Source: Bog-756 sp963841885
GTDB lineage: Bacteria; Actinomycetota; Acidimicrobiia; Acidimicrobiales; RAAP-2
Assembly (NCBI GenBank): GCA_963841885.1
Contig: CAWJEK010000020.1
Span: 102,326-166,325, forward strand
DNA: 64,000 nucleotides
Reading direction: 5' to 3'
A program made the position numbers and the translations under genes. Below, piece by piece: positions 35,611 through 44,724 of the stretch (its first letter is position 1; each line of letters starts with the position of its first letter). A model generated the notes under the pieces. The model did no database searches and was not told the DNA's origin. It saw only the letters and a list, made by a program, of their open reading frames with translations.

Positions 35611-36540
35611 ATGCGGCTGCGCAGTCTGCTCGGAGTGCTGGTGATCGGACTGGGTGCGAGTTTCGTCGGGACAACCTCCGCCTCGGCGGCGACGACCCGG
35701 GTGGTTCCGACCACTCCCGGCTACTGGCTGGTAGGCGGGGACGGCGGGGTCTTCTCCTTCAACGCACCCTTCTACGGGTCGGGCCAGTCCAGCGGGCCCG
35801 GCCAGGGTGCGTGCGGGGAATTTCCGCCGGCTCCGGACCAGTGCGTCGGGATCTCCTCCCTACCCGACGGATCCGGCTACTGGTTGCTGAGCGGGGCCGC
35901 CTACGCCCAGGCATTCGGAGGCGCCGGCCCGTTGGTGCCGGCGACGAGCTGCACCGTGTTCAACAACGGCGGAGCGCTCGACCCGGGGGGCGCCACCGGG
36001 ATGGCGTCGACGAGCTCCGGTAAGGGGTACTGGATGGTCACCGGGCCCGGTTACGTCTGGGGCTGTGGCGATGCCCCGGCACCTCTCGGCGGCCCCACGT
36101 CGGTCCACATCGGTGATGACGGCGTCGGCATGGCGGCCACGGCCGACGGCAAGGGGTACTGGGTGGCGGGGGCCGACGGTGGCGTCTTCGCCTTCGGTGA
36201 CGCCGGCTTCTACGGATCCATGGGCGGGAAGGCGCTCAATGCGCCGGTGGTCGGGATCGCCGCCACGCCGGACGGGAAGGGCTACTGGCTCGTCGCCGCC
36301 GACGGCGGAGTGTTCTCCTTCGGTGACGCCGGCTTCTACGGATCCATGGGCGGGAAGGCGCTCAATGCGCCGGTGGTCGGGATCGCCGCCACGCCGGACG
36401 GGAAGGGCTACTGGGAGGCGGCCGCCGACGGCGGGGTGTTCTCCTTCGGTTCGGCACCGTTCGAGGGATCGATGGGTGGCAAGCCGCTGGCACAGTCCGT
36501 GACGGGTATCGCCACCTATGCGCATGCCGTGCCGGTATGA
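35611..36540 (+). CDS. Secreted DGGVFAFGDAGFYGS-repeat protein (propeller-like)
   Basis: The protein has 309 residues. ATG 35611 follows GGAGG, and a TACGTT box lies at 35576-35581. The signal peptide is MRLRSLLGVLVIGLGASFVG, cut near SASA. The mature protein consists of six to seven units of about 42 residues, best preserved near the C-terminus: GGVFAFGDAGFYGSMGGKAL, NAPVVGIAATPDGKGYW. Such units are common in secreted proteins of Acidimicrobiia and probably form a beta-propeller. Four cysteines in the diverged early units may be disulfide-bonded. It is followed at 65 nt by a paralogue. Confidence 0.8.
   Translation: MRLRSLLGVLVIGLGASFVGTTSASAATTRVVPTTPGYWLVGGDGGVFSFNAPFYGSGQSSGPGQGACGEFPPAPDQCVGISSLPDGSGYWLLSGAAYAQAFGGAGPLVPATSCTVFNNGGALDPGGATGMASTSSGKGYWMVTGPGYVWGCGDAPAPLGGPTSVHIGDDGVGMAATADGKGYWVAGADGGVFAFGDAGFYGSMGGKALNAPVVGIAATPDGKGYWLVAADGGVFSFGDAGFYGSMGGKALNAPVVGIAATPDGKGYWEAAADGGVFSFGSAPFEGSMGGKPLAQSVTGIATYAHAVPV
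36191..36414 (+). repeat. 126-bp direct duplication within the repeat protein gene
   Basis: Positions 36191-36288 and 36317-36414 are identical over 98 nt at a period of 126 nt (42 codons). This is a recent in-frame duplication of one propeller unit. Confidence 0.9.
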
Positions 36541-36604
36541 GGTGGCCGGAGTGACACCTCTGCGCAGCCCGGCAGTCGTCTCGAGGCGCCTGTACGATCA
36601 CAGC

Positions 36605-37900
36605 GTGCGTCCCTGGGGCCTGGGCCCGATCCGACGGCTGGTGCGGGCCGTGGTGGTGACCGTCGGGACGTGCGGAACGCTCGTGGCGGTGGGGACGGCC
36701 GGCGGTGCAGTTACGACACCCCACACCACTCAGTCACCCGTCTGCGGCGCCTCCGGAGCCGAGCAGGTCTGCGTCGAGGGAGGGAGCACGGGACTCACGT
36801 TCACCTACTCGAGCAGTTCCGACTCCCGCCAGTACGGAGGTGCGTCCCTGGTCGACAGCTTCGGCCCCTCCGAGACCCCACTCCTCAACCTGGCGGTCAA
36901 CTGGCAGGGGACCGGGACCTTGTTCCTACCGGTGGCCCCGGGGTCCTGGGAAGGCGTCGCCGCCTCCGCGGGCGTGGGCGTCCCGTTCATCTCCGTGGTC
37001 GGGCCCGGGCAGCCGACACCTCCCACCACCTGTTCGACCGTGGCCCAGGGCACGGTCCCGTCGTCGGCCGTCCGGTCGCTGCCGTGGGTGTCGGCCATCT
37101 CGGCGACGATGAACGGCAACTGCCCGGGCTACTGGATCGCCACACCGGACGGAGCGGTCGACAGCGTCGGTGGGGCGGCACTCCTCGGAGGCGACTACTC
37201 GGATACCACCGGGATCAGCGCCGGAGGTGTGACCGGGCCGATCAACGGATCGATCGTCGGCATGGCCCGCACCCCGGGCTCGCAGGGCTACTGGCTCGCC
37301 GCCTCCGACGGCGGTGTCTTCGCCCCGCCCAGCGGCACGTTCGGGACCAGTGATGCCGGGTTCTACGGCTCGATGGGTAACCGACACCTCAACCGGCCCG
37401 TGGTCGGAATCGCCGCCACCCCGGACGGCAAGGGGTACTGGCTGGTCGCCTCCGATGGCGGAGTATTCGCCTTCGGTGACGCCGGGTTCTACGGCTCGAT
37501 GGGCGGAAAGGCCCTCAATGCCCCGGTAGTCGGGATCGCCGCCACCCCCGACGGCAAGGGGTACTGGCTGGTCGCCTCCGACGGCGGCGTCTTCGCCTTC
37601 GGTGACGCGGGATTCCGCGGATCGATGGGTGACCGGTCACTGAGCCGGCCGATCGTGGGCGTGGCCGCCACCCCCGACGGCCAGGGGTACTGGCTGGTCG
37701 CCTCCGACGGCGGCGTCTTCGCCTTCGGCGCCCCGTTCCTGGGTTCTCTCGGCGGGAAGGCGCTGTCGGCGCCGATCGTCGCGGTGAGCCCGTCGGCCAC
37801 GGGCAGCGGCTACTACCTGCTGGGCGCCGATTCGGCCGTCTACGCGTTCGGGGCCGCCGACTACCTCGGTGCCCCCGCCGGAGCCGGCGGAGGTCCCTGA
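36605..37900 (+). CDS. Secreted DGGVFAFGDAGFYGS-repeat protein, second paralogue
   Basis: The protein has 431 residues. GTG 36605 stands 6 nt after TACGAT (36593-36598), suggesting a leaderless message. The signal region is RLVRAVVVTVGTCGTLVAVG. Residues about 40-180 form a separate beta domain with cysteines (SPVCGAS, EQVCVEG, PTTCST, GNCPGYW). Then follow about five 42-residue units such as GGVFAFGDAGFYGSMGGKAL and PVVGIAATPDGKGYWLVA. Near-identical units in this gene and the one upstream imply unequal recombination or gene conversion. The function is probably cell-surface binding; no enzyme motif is seen. Confidence 0.8.
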   Translation: MRPWGLGPIRRLVRAVVVTVGTCGTLVAVGTAGGAVTTPHTTQSPVCGASGAEQVCVEGGSTGLTFTYSSSSDSRQYGGASLVDSFGPSETPLLNLAVNWQGTGTLFLPVAPGSWEGVAASAGVGVPFISVVGPGQPTPPTTCSTVAQGTVPSSAVRSLPWVSAISATMNGNCPGYWIATPDGAVDSVGGAALLGGDYSDTTGISAGGVTGPINGSIVGMARTPGSQGYWLAASDGGVFAPPSGTFGTSDAGFYGSMGNRHLNRPVVGIAATPDGKGYWLVASDGGVFAFGDAGFYGSMGGKALNAPVVGIAATPDGKGYWLVASDGGVFAFGDAGFRGSMGDRSLSRPIVGVAATPDGQGYWLVASDGGVFAFGAPFLGSLGGKALSAPIVAVSPSATGSGYYLLGADSAVYAFGAADYLGAPAGAGGGP

Positions 37901-38130
37901 ACCCGCCCCTGATCCCGCGCATCGCTCGCTGACCGGAATACTCCCGTGGGCCCCGGGTCAACGGGACCCGATCCGGCGTGCCGGCATCGCCAGGTGGTCA
38001 ACCACCCCCGCTGAACCGATTTCCGAAGCTGCACCCTCCGGGGGTTCCTCGCAACACTCACATCGCCGGCTTCGACCGCCCTCCGGTGAGCGTACGGCAC
38101 CTCGACCGGTGTCCCCGAGGTGCCTGTCGC

Positions 38131-38478
38131 TCAGCGCGACCCGAGCACGCAGAACTCGTTGCCCTCCGGATCGGCGAGAACGACCCACGTCTGCTCACCC
38201 TGGCCGATGTCGACCCGCTCGGCGCCCAACGCCAGCAGGCGATCCACCTCGCGGTCCCGATCGTCAGGACGGAAGTCGAAGTGGAGCCGGTTCTTGACCG
38301 TCTTCTCCTCCGGAACCCGGACGAAGAGCAGGCCGGGAAGCTGGGCCGGTGCCGGCCGGATCTCGAACACTTCGGGAGATTCGTCGACGACGACCCACCC
38401 GAGCGCCTGCTGCCACCAGCGCCCCAGAAGTACCGGATCCCTGGCGTCGACGCTCGTCTGTTCCCATTCGAGACTCAC
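38131..38478 (-). CDS. VOC family (glyoxalase/bleomycin-resistance-like) protein
   Basis: The protein has 115 residues from GTG 38478 (VSLEWEQTSVDARDPVLLGR). The VOC fold appears as LGRWWQQALGWVVVDESPEV, LPGLLFVRVPEEKTVKNRLH and TWVVLADPEGNEFCVL. It resembles the glyoxalase-like-domain subfamily with KNRLHFDFRPDD as second metal-site strand. GTG 38478 is chosen because TACGCT (38490-38485 on the minus strand) ends 6 nt upstream, the leaderless pattern of this genome. The substrate is unknown. Confidence 0.85.
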   Translation of the reverse strand: MSLEWEQTSVDARDPVLLGRWWQQALGWVVVDESPEVFEIRPAPAQLPGLLFVRVPEEKTVKNRLHFDFRPDDRDREVDRLLALGAERVDIGQGEQTWVVLADPEGNEFCVLGSR

Positions 38479-38588
38479 CTGCAAAGCGTATGCCGAGGTC
38501 CGAACGGAGGCCTATGCCTGCCTGACCCCGGGGACTCTCCCTGGTCACCGGCCAGGCGGTCAGGGGAGTGGAGACGCATACTGGTGAC

Positions 38589-39047
38589 ATGCTCATCCGC
38601 ATCGAGGCGCATGATCTGCCTGGCCGATCCTGTGGTCCGTCACCCGAGCGCCCGGGGGGTCACCACGGGATCGCGGTGGGCGTCCAGCGCAAGAACAGGC
38701 CGGGTGAGCTGATGGGCCAGGTCAGCGCCGACGTGGAGACAGCCGTCTGGGAGTTGGACGCGGCCCCCGTGGCGTCGGACAGCATCGACTTCCGGGGTCC
38801 GTACATCTCGGGACCGCCCGGTGGCCGATTCGTCTACCTGTCGTGGGGTGTCGTCGAGGAAACGGGAAGCTTCGAGATGTTCCGGCGGGCCAAGATCATG
38901 CTCGACGGCGTCCCCGCCGACGTGATGGCAGCCGCTCGGGAATCCGGGGTGCTGGTCGGGAGGCTGGGCCTCACCGATGCCAGAGGGAACCCGACCTGCG
39001 CAGCCGTTCGACCCCCATTGATCGAGTGGGCCGCCGCCCTTCGGTGA
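38589..39047 (+). CDS. DUF5990 family protein
   Basis: The protein has 152 residues: MLIRIEAHDLPGRSCGPSPE, GIAVGVQRKNRPGELMGQVS, then DFRGPYISGPPGGRFVYLSW and FRRAKIMLDGVPADVMAAAR. This matches DUF5990, a small actinobacterial family without a known role. There is no signal or membrane segment. CATACT at 38577-38582 ends 6 nt before ATG 38589, again leaderless. Confidence 0.8.
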   Translation: MLIRIEAHDLPGRSCGPSPERPGGHHGIAVGVQRKNRPGELMGQVSADVETAVWELDAAPVASDSIDFRGPYISGPPGGRFVYLSWGVVEETGSFEMFRRAKIMLDGVPADVMAAARESGVLVGRLGLTDARGNPTCAAVRPPLIEWAAALR

Positions 39048-39075
39048 TAGCGATCGGCGCCGAGGGTCGGCGACT

Positions 39076-39097
39076 CCGGGGTGGACCTCCACCCCGG
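39076..39097. terminator. Bidirectional terminator hairpin
   Basis: CCGGGGTGG-ACCT-CCACCCCGG is a perfect 9-bp stem with a tetraloop, between the convergent DUF5990 (stop 39047) and thioesterase (stop 39245) genes. Confidence 0.7.
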
Positions 39098-39244
39098 CTG
39101 ACGATCGCCGACGCCGGCCACGGAGGCCGGGTCCGACCTGGCTCCCGGTAGAACTGACCTCCGGGTCGGTCACTCCCCAGACGGCCCTGACCCCGTAGGG
39201 CCGAGGTCGTCGACGGAATGGCCGGATGAGCCACCCGGGTCCCG

Positions 39245-39679
39245 CTAGTCGGCTTTCGGCAAGAACTCCGAGCCGTCGAGGAAGTTGATCGTGACCGTGG
39301 CGGTCGCCACCAGACGGTGGTCCTTGCCGACGTCGTACACCCGGACATCGCATACACCGTGGTTCCGCCCGATCCGCAGGATGTCCGCTCGGGCCTGCAG
39401 AGGCCCGATCCTTCCGGCGGCGATGTAGCTGACGGCGAGGTTCGACGTCGCCGGCGGGCGCCCGCTCGCGCTCGTCACCGCCGATGCGCCGGCGCAGTCG
39501 ATGATGCTCGCCAGCAGTCCTCCGTGGACGGCACCACTCGGCCCTCGCATTTCGTCGCACACCTCAACCTCGACGACGTGCATGCCCGCATCCACGTAGT
39601 GACGGTGCGGGAGGGCATCGAGGAGCGGACACCCCAGCCCCTGGTTCTCGCCGGCGATCGGCGCCTGTTCCCGGATCAT
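39245..39679 (-). CDS. PaaI-type hotdog thioesterase
   Basis: The protein has 144 residues. The hotdog motif is PSGAVHGGLLASIIDCAGAS (HGG-x-x-x-x-x-x-D), and PATSNLAVSYIAAGRIGPLQ is the paired strand. Such enzymes hydrolyse acyl- or aryl-CoA thioesters in the cytosol. ATG 39679 has TAACAT 6 nt upstream (39691-39686) and no ribosome site. Confidence 0.87.
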   Translation of the reverse strand: MIREQAPIAGENQGLGCPLLDALPHRHYVDAGMHVVEVEVCDEMRGPSGAVHGGLLASIIDCAGASAVTSASGRPPATSNLAVSYIAAGRIGPLQARADILRIGRNHGVCDVRVYDVGKDHRLVATATVTINFLDGSEFLPKAD

Positions 39680-39777
39680 GGATCGATGTTAGGCCGCCTC
39701 CGATCGGGCGCCGCCGAGAATCGGAGGCCGCACCCGCGCCGGCCGATCCCGTAGGCGCCGACGACCCGCTCGTGCCG

Positions 39778-40117
39778 TCACACGAGCGGGTCGTACATGA
39801 TCTCCCGGACCTCCTGTGGGCAGCGGCAGGCGGCGGCGAACCTGGCCGCCCATTGCAGCCCATCGTCGTGGGACGGGACGTCCACGATCGCGAAGCCGCC
39901 GATGACCGCCTTGGTCTCGGGGAACGGGCCGTCGTCGACGAGCCCGTCGACGGCCACGATGCTCGCCCGCTGGCTGGCCACCCCGCCGCCGGAGACCCAC
40001 ACCCCGGCCTCCTGGGCCGCCCGCACCACGCCGTGGGCGGCGTCACCCACCGCGGGCAGGTCCTCCTCGGCGATGTCCATCGCACCGTCGTCGAACGAGA
40101 TGAGGTCAGCGCGGCAT
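39778..40117 (-). CDS. YCII-related (DGPF domain) protein, one-base frameshift near start
   Basis: The protein carries DDGPFPETKAVIGGFAIVDV, the signature of YCII/DGPF proteins, and ends near CRCPQEVREIMYDPLV. A proper start ATG 40117 with GGAGGG lies upstream but is out of frame. Removing one C at 40107 restores MPRYLISFDDGAMDIAEEDL, the expected N-terminus. Family members are small dimers of unknown biochemical role, often beside ECF sigma factors; none is found here. About 112 residues after correction. Confidence 0.7.
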
Positions 40118-40241
40118 CCTGACCCTCCGATGCGATGGACGTTGGCAGCCGACCCGATCCTAGGCCTCGGCCTCCCGGAGAACGGATGGGGTTCTCCGGC
40201 CCGCCGAGGAACGGAGTCGACTTCTTCGCTACCGTACGGCT

Positions 40242-41160
40242 ATGTCGAACTGGCCGGCGACCTCCTACGATCAGTGGAGCGACACGTGTGACACGCTCCA
40301 TGCCCACACCCAGCTGCTCGGCAAGCTGGCGGTGAAGCTCGCACCACCCGAGCCGCAGTGGCAACACGCAGCTCTGCGCCTGTCCGCCCGGGGTTGGGAG
40401 ACCGCTCCGTTGCCCGCGCCTGATCGTTCCGGGTCACTCGTCGTACGGCTCGATCTGCACCTCCACGAGACGAGGATCGAACACAGCGACGGCCGGACCG
40501 AACGTGTCCCGCTCACGCCGGACCGACCGGTGGGAGTCGTGACCCGGGAGGTGTTGACCGCGGTGGGACGACTCGGCGGTCCGATCGAGATCGACCCGGC
40601 TCCCCAGGAGGTTCCGTGGAGCGATCCGCTCGACGAGGACACGACGCATGCCCACTACGACCCGCGACAGGTTGCCGATTATTTCGCGGCGGCGACCCAG
40701 GCCGCTCTCGTGCTGGCCGAGTTCCGCGCGCCGTTCCGAGGTCGGTCGACCCCCGTGAATGCGTGGTGGGGTTCGTTCGACCTCGCCGTGAACCTGTTCT
40801 CGGGCCTCCCGGCCACTCCACCTTCGGACGATCTCATCATGCGCAACGCCATGAACGCCCAGGAGGTGGCGGTCGGCTGGTGGCCAGGCGACGCCGCGTT
40901 ACGGCAGGGCGGCCTTCTACGCCTACGCCCACCCGGCACCCGAAGGATTCGGTGATGCGAGCCTGTCCTCGCCCCGGGCGCGCTGGGACGGGACCCTGGG
41001 TGAGTACATCCTTGATTGGGACGATGTCCGCACCAGCGCCGACCCGCGAGCCGTCGCGCTGGAGTTCGCCCGGGGTGCGTTCCGCCATGCCTGCGAAGTG
41101 TGTGCGTGGGATCCCGACCTGGCCGCCAGTGCCGATGGCACCCCTCCCCCCATCGACTGA
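40242..41160 (+). CDS. DUF5996 family protein (frameshifted)
   Basis: The protein starts at ATG 40242 (MSNWPATSYDQWSDTCDTLH) and contains GKLAVKLAPPEPQWQHAALR, FRGRSTPVNAWWGSFDLAVN and QEVAVGWWPGD, all typical of DUF5996. After that the frame is lost; one extra T near 40899 separates it from RAAFYAYAHPAPEGFGDASL and the normal C-terminus ending at 41160. The corrected length is about 305 residues. No function is known for the family. The start is not preceded by a clear ribosome site. Confidence 0.75.
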
Positions 41161-41284
41161 GGCTGCAGGAGGCGGACGCCGGGTTCCGGTCGCGATGCGA
41201 GCCCACCGAGGGTCGGCCCTCGGGATGTGGGCCTCCCGGGGACTGGTCCCCGGTGCTCGAAGTCGCGGCTGCGGCGGTCGGGAC

Positions 41285-42818
41285 CTAGGGCCGGCCCGGT
41301 GATCCGCCGGGCCGGAAGCTGGCGACGAGTGGGGCGGCGTCGAGCGCGCAGTTCACGCACGGGTCCGACGGTGGGCGGGCGTCGGCAGGGCGGCCGGCGT
41401 CGGCGCGGGATGACGGATTTCGGATGAGCAGCGCCGACAGGAGCCCACCGAGCACGGAACAACCGCCGGCGATGAGGACGGCCGTCCGGAATCCGGAGGC
41501 GAACGAAGCCGGATGGAGATAGCTGCCCTTCGTGATCCCGGCGATGGTGGGAACGGCGGCGACCGCGATCAGGCCCCCGAGCCGCGCGACGCAGTTGTTG
41601 ACGGCGGAAGCGACGCCCGAGTGGCGGTCGGAGACGGAGCCGAGGGCGGTGGCCGTGAGCGGCGCCACCGTGGCGGCGAGTCCGAGACCCAGCACGATCA
41701 CGCCGGGCAGCACATCGGTCACGTACGAGGTCGGTGCGGGCGACCGGGCCAAGAGCGCCATTCCGGCTCCGACGACGCAAGGGCCGACGCTCATCGGGAG
41801 TCGGGGACCGATGCGGTGGGCCAGCCGGCCCGCCCGGGCCGACAGCGCCAGCATGATCACGGTGAGGGGGAGAAGCGCCACCCCGGACTCCAGTGGCGAG
41901 TAGCCGCCCACCACCTGGAGGTCGATCGGTAGCAGGAAGAGGGTCGCCCCCAGGGCCCCGTAGATCACGAACGTCACTGCGTTCGTGGCGCTGAATTGCC
42001 TGTTGACGAAGAGGTCGACGGGCAGCATGGGATGGGCTCTAGCCCGCTCGACGAACGCGAACGCCGTGGCGCTCACGGCCCCGAGCGCCGACCATCGCGA
42101 CGACCACCGGCCGGGTCCACCCGATCGAGGGACCCTCGATCAGTCCGAACGTGATGCCACCCAGCGCGAGGACGGCGAGGACCGCACCGGCCAGGTCCGG
42201 CCGACCTGACAGATCCGGATTCCGTGATTCGGGGACATGACGGATCGAGACGGCCAGGACGACGGCGCCGATCGGGAGGTTGATGAGGAAGATCCATCGC
42301 CAGGAGGCGGCCGCGACCAGATACCCGCCGAGCAGAGGGCCCGCCGCGGTCGCCACCCCGCCGAGACCCGACCATCGGCCGATGGCGCTCCCGCGGTCAT
42401 CGTCGGAGAACGAACTCTGGATGATCGCCAGGCTTCCCGGGGTGAGGAGGGCCGCTCCGACTCCCTGGAGGACCCGGGTCACGATGAGCACACCGACCGT
42501 CGGCGCCAGGGCACACCCCGCCGAGGCGGCCACGAACCACACGACTCCGACACAGAAGATGAGGCGACGGCCGTAGCGATCGCCCATCCAGCCTCCGAGC
42601 AGCAACAGGGCGGCCAGGGTGAGCGCATAGCCGGTCACGATCCATTGGAGCGCCCCGAAGCCCGTATGGAACTCCCGGCCGATGGTGGGGAGCGCGATAC
42701 CGACCACGGTCGAGTCGATGGCCGCCATACTCGAACCGAGGACGGTGGCGACGATGATCCACCGCCCACCGGACGAGGCCAGGGTGCGCACGGCGACCGG
42801 ACCGTTGTTCTGGGCCAC
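41285..42818 (-). CDS. MFS drug exporter, EmrB/QacA (14-TM) family, frameshifted
   Basis: The N-terminal half shows IIVATVLGSSMAAIDSTVVG, motif A GGWMGDRYGRRLIFCVG and motif C VTRVLQGVGAALLTPGSLAI, typical of DHA2 drug:H+ antiporters. The C-terminal half starts TAFAFVERARAHPMLPVDLF and ends in a Cys-containing tail. One extra base near 42090 separates the halves. About 510 residues after correction. GTG 42818 follows TAATCT at 5 nt, the divergent partner of the DUF393 promoter. It exports hydrophobic cations or drugs; the substrate is unknown. A long upstream frame (to 43268) is not credible protein. Confidence 0.78.
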
Positions 42819-42823
42819 GTTCG

Positions 42824-42926
42824 AGATTACGGCAGCCCGACGGGTGCGGTGGGGGAGAGGTCCTGGCGCCGGGTGCGCCGTGGGCGAGGGGGTGGCCCGT
42901 AGAGGGCGCGCCGTTAGCATCGGTAC
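42824..42926. promoter_or_regulatory. Divergent leaderless promoters between MFS and DUF393 genes
   Basis: On the minus strand TAATCT (42829-42824) is 5 nt from GTG 42818. On the plus strand TAGCAT (42915-42920) is 6 nt from GTG 42927. No ribosome-binding site lies before either start. Confidence 0.5.
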
Positions 42927-43304
42927 GTGGAGGAGGAACGGACACTGGTCTACGACGGAGACTGTGGATTCTGCACGACATCGGCGACGTGGGTGTCCCA
43001 CCGCTGGAGCGGTGCGAATCCGCCGGTGGCCGTTCCGTGGCAGCAGGTGTCGCGTCGGGGTGCAGTGGCGGGTCGGTTGAGCCCCGACGAGCTCGCTCGA
43101 TCGGCCTGGTGGTTCGATGGTGGACGAGTGGAGGAAGGAGCCCGTGCCGTCGCCTGCGCGCTGGTCGCCACGGAAGGTCCCTGGGCCGTCGTCGGGCGGA
43201 TCCTCCTCGCTCCCCCGATGTCCTGGGTGGCACCGCTGGGCTATCGGCTGGTGGCCCGCCATCGCCACCGGCTTCCCGGCGGGACGCCGGCCTGCCGGGC
43301 CTGA
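42927..43304 (+). CDS. DUF393 / thiol-disulfide oxidoreductase DCC family protein
   Basis: The protein has 125 residues. The family hallmark LVYDGDCGFCTTSATWV (DxxCxxC) is near the N-terminus, followed by WQQVSRRGAVAGRLSPDELA and WAVVGRILLAPPMSWVAPLG. Members are thioredoxin-like or membrane-associated small redox proteins. The start GTG 42927 fits the leaderless promoter. It diverges from the MFS exporter. Confidence 0.87.
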   Translation: MEEERTLVYDGDCGFCTTSATWVSHRWSGANPPVAVPWQQVSRRGAVAGRLSPDELARSAWWFDGGRVEEGARAVACALVATEGPWAVVGRILLAPPMSWVAPLGYRLVARHRHRLPGGTPACRA

Positions 43305-43335
43305 TCGACACCCGGGGGCGCCGGCGCCGGGGTCG

Positions 43336-43572
43336 ATGGGTGAGGTCCGATTGAGCCGGCGGATCCTGGGTAGCGAATTGGCCGTGCACGGCTACTGGTC
43401 GGTCCTCCTCGTGGGCCTCGTGTGGGTCCCGGCGCTCGCCCTCGCCTGGAGTGCCGGTCGTGCCCGTCCGAGGGCCGGTCTCCGAACTCCGCCGAGTGCG
43501 GAGGTCGTCCGCTACGAGCGCATGATGACCTCCCACTCCAACTCCACCTCCGACTCCGACGTCCGGCGCTAG
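43336..43572 (+). CDS. Small single-pass membrane protein
   Basis: ATG 43336 opens a 78-residue frame with one hydrophobic helix (YWSVLLVGLVWVPALALAWS) flanked by basic residues, then a hydrophilic tail rich in Ser, Asp and Arg. It lies 31 nt after DUF393. I do not recognise it; the gene is plausible by composition only. Confidence 0.4.
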   Translation: MGEVRLSRRILGSELAVHGYWSVLLVGLVWVPALALAWSAGRARPRAGLRTPPSAEVVRYERMMTSHSNSTSDSDVRR

Positions 43573-43668
43573 GCGGTGCGGTACGGCGACGATGATCCCG
43601 AGTCCCGTGTCGATCTCCGGTCGCTCCCCGGTCGGTCCGCCGTCACCTCCAGCGGGGTGCGGTCGGAA

Positions 43669-43824
43669 ATGAGACGCACGCCCGATTCGTGCCCGGCCTG
43701 CGGGAGCGTGGAGGTGGCGATCGACTTCACCCGGCGGGTCGGCGACCGTACCGGCACCCCGGAGTGGCGCGCCTTCTGCGCCGACTGCCGCTACAAATGG
43801 GACACCGACGCCAACCCGGCCTGA
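43669..43824 (+). CDS. Small zinc-ribbon-like protein
   Basis: The predicted 51-residue product begins MRRTPDSCPACGSVEVAIDF and has a second pair in AFCADCRYKW. The two CxxC pairs about 30 residues apart can bind one zinc. A longer version could start at GTG 43576, but that N-terminal part has no conserved feature. It lies between the small membrane protein and the cupin. Confidence 0.5.
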   Translation: MRRTPDSCPACGSVEVAIDFTRRVGDRTGTPEWRAFCADCRYKWDTDANPA

Positions 43825-43929
43825 CGGGGGAGTGCGCGACCCGGTCGGGAATGCGCACGCCACCACCGGATGGTGCGGCGGCCGGAAGGCCGCCGACGGT
43901 CGGGAGCCAACGAGGAAGGAAGTGGATGC

Positions 43930-44310
43930 ATGGAGATCACAACCAGGCCCCCGACCATGAAGGGTCCGTCCGACTGGTTCACCGGCGACGTGTTCATCGA
44001 CGGGATCGCCCAGGCGCACGGGCCGTCACCGGCCACCGTCGCCCACGTGCACTTCACCCCCGGTGCCCGTACGGCCTGGCACAGCCACTCCGTCGGCCAG
44101 AGCCTCTATGTCGTCGCAGGCGAAGGCCGGGTGCAGGCCCGGGGTGAGCCGATCGTGGTCCTGCGACCCGGTGACGCCGTGTTCGCGCCCGGTGGTGAGT
44201 GGCACTGGCACGGCGCGGGGCCGGACCACCTGATGACCCACCTCGCCATGAGCGAGGGCGAGGCGGAGTGGGGCGACCACGTGACCGACGAGGAGTACCG
44301 GGGGGAGTGA
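43930..44310 (+). CDS. Cupin-domain protein
   Basis: The protein has 126 residues from ATG 43930. The cupin motifs are complete: GARTAWHSHSVGQSLYVVAG (motif 1, His-x-His and Gln/Glu ligands) and LRPGDAVFAPGGEWHWHGAG (motif 2 with His ligand). It resembles single-domain carboxymuconolactone-decarboxylase-associated cupins of the HNH/YdeN type. A divalent metal is expected. An ArsR-AHSA1 pair follows about 80 nt later. Confidence 0.88.
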   Translation: MEITTRPPTMKGPSDWFTGDVFIDGIAQAHGPSPATVAHVHFTPGARTAWHSHSVGQSLYVVAGEGRVQARGEPIVVLRPGDAVFAPGGEWHWHGAGPDHLMTHLAMSEGEAEWGDHVTDEEYRGE

Positions 44311-44348
44311 GCAGGCGGATCGCTGCCCGGTCCGCCGACAGGTCCCAT

Positions 44349-44391
44349 ATATAACTTGACAGTTATATGACCGGGAGCGCATACTGCGGGG
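44349..44391 (+). promoter_or_regulatory. Promoter and ArsR operator
   Basis: A perfect 8-bp palindrome, ATATAACT (44349-44356), TGAC, AGTTATAT (44361-44368), encloses a -35 box TTGACA (44356-44361). CATACT (44380-44385) lies 18 nt downstream as -10, and GTG 44392 starts 6 nt after it. This is an autoregulated, leaderless ArsR promoter. Confidence 0.75.
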
Positions 44392-44724
44392 GTGGCCATC
44401 GGTGCGACGATCGACGTCATCGCCGAGCCCCACCGACGCCAGATCCTGGACCAGCTGTGTGCCGGCGAGCAGTCGGTCACCTCACTGGTCGAGCATCTGG
44501 CCATGAGTCAGCCGGCCGTCTCGAAACATCTCCGGGTGCTCCGGGAGGCCGGACTGGTGGCGGTGCGGCCCGACGGGCAACGTCGGCTGTACCGCGTCCG
44601 TCCCGAGTCGCTCGTCGAACTCGATGCGTGGCTCGAGCCCTACCGCCGGATGTGGAACGAGCACCTCGACAGACTCGAGGCCCACGTGGAGGACCTGAAG
44701 CGACGAGGAGGTAGCGATGGCTGA
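44392..44724 (+). CDS. ArsR family transcriptional regulator
   Basis: The protein has 110 residues: IDVIAEPHRRQILDQLCAGE, VEHLAMSQPAVSKHLRVLRE (helix-turn-helix), AGLVAVRPDGQRRLYRVRPE (wing). There are no metal-binding cysteine motifs. It belongs to the branch partnered with AHSA1 proteins. The last 8 nt overlap the next start at 44717, so the two are coupled. Confidence 0.92.
   Translation: MAIGATIDVIAEPHRRQILDQLCAGEQSVTSLVEHLAMSQPAVSKHLRVLREAGLVAVRPDGQRRLYRVRPESLVELDAWLEPYRRMWNEHLDRLEAHVEDLKRRGGSDG

Noticed and set aside
42819..43268. Long N-terminal extension of the MFS exporter
   Set aside because: The upstream part overlaps the divergent DUF393 gene, has random composition, and a leaderless promoter sits directly at GTG 42818.
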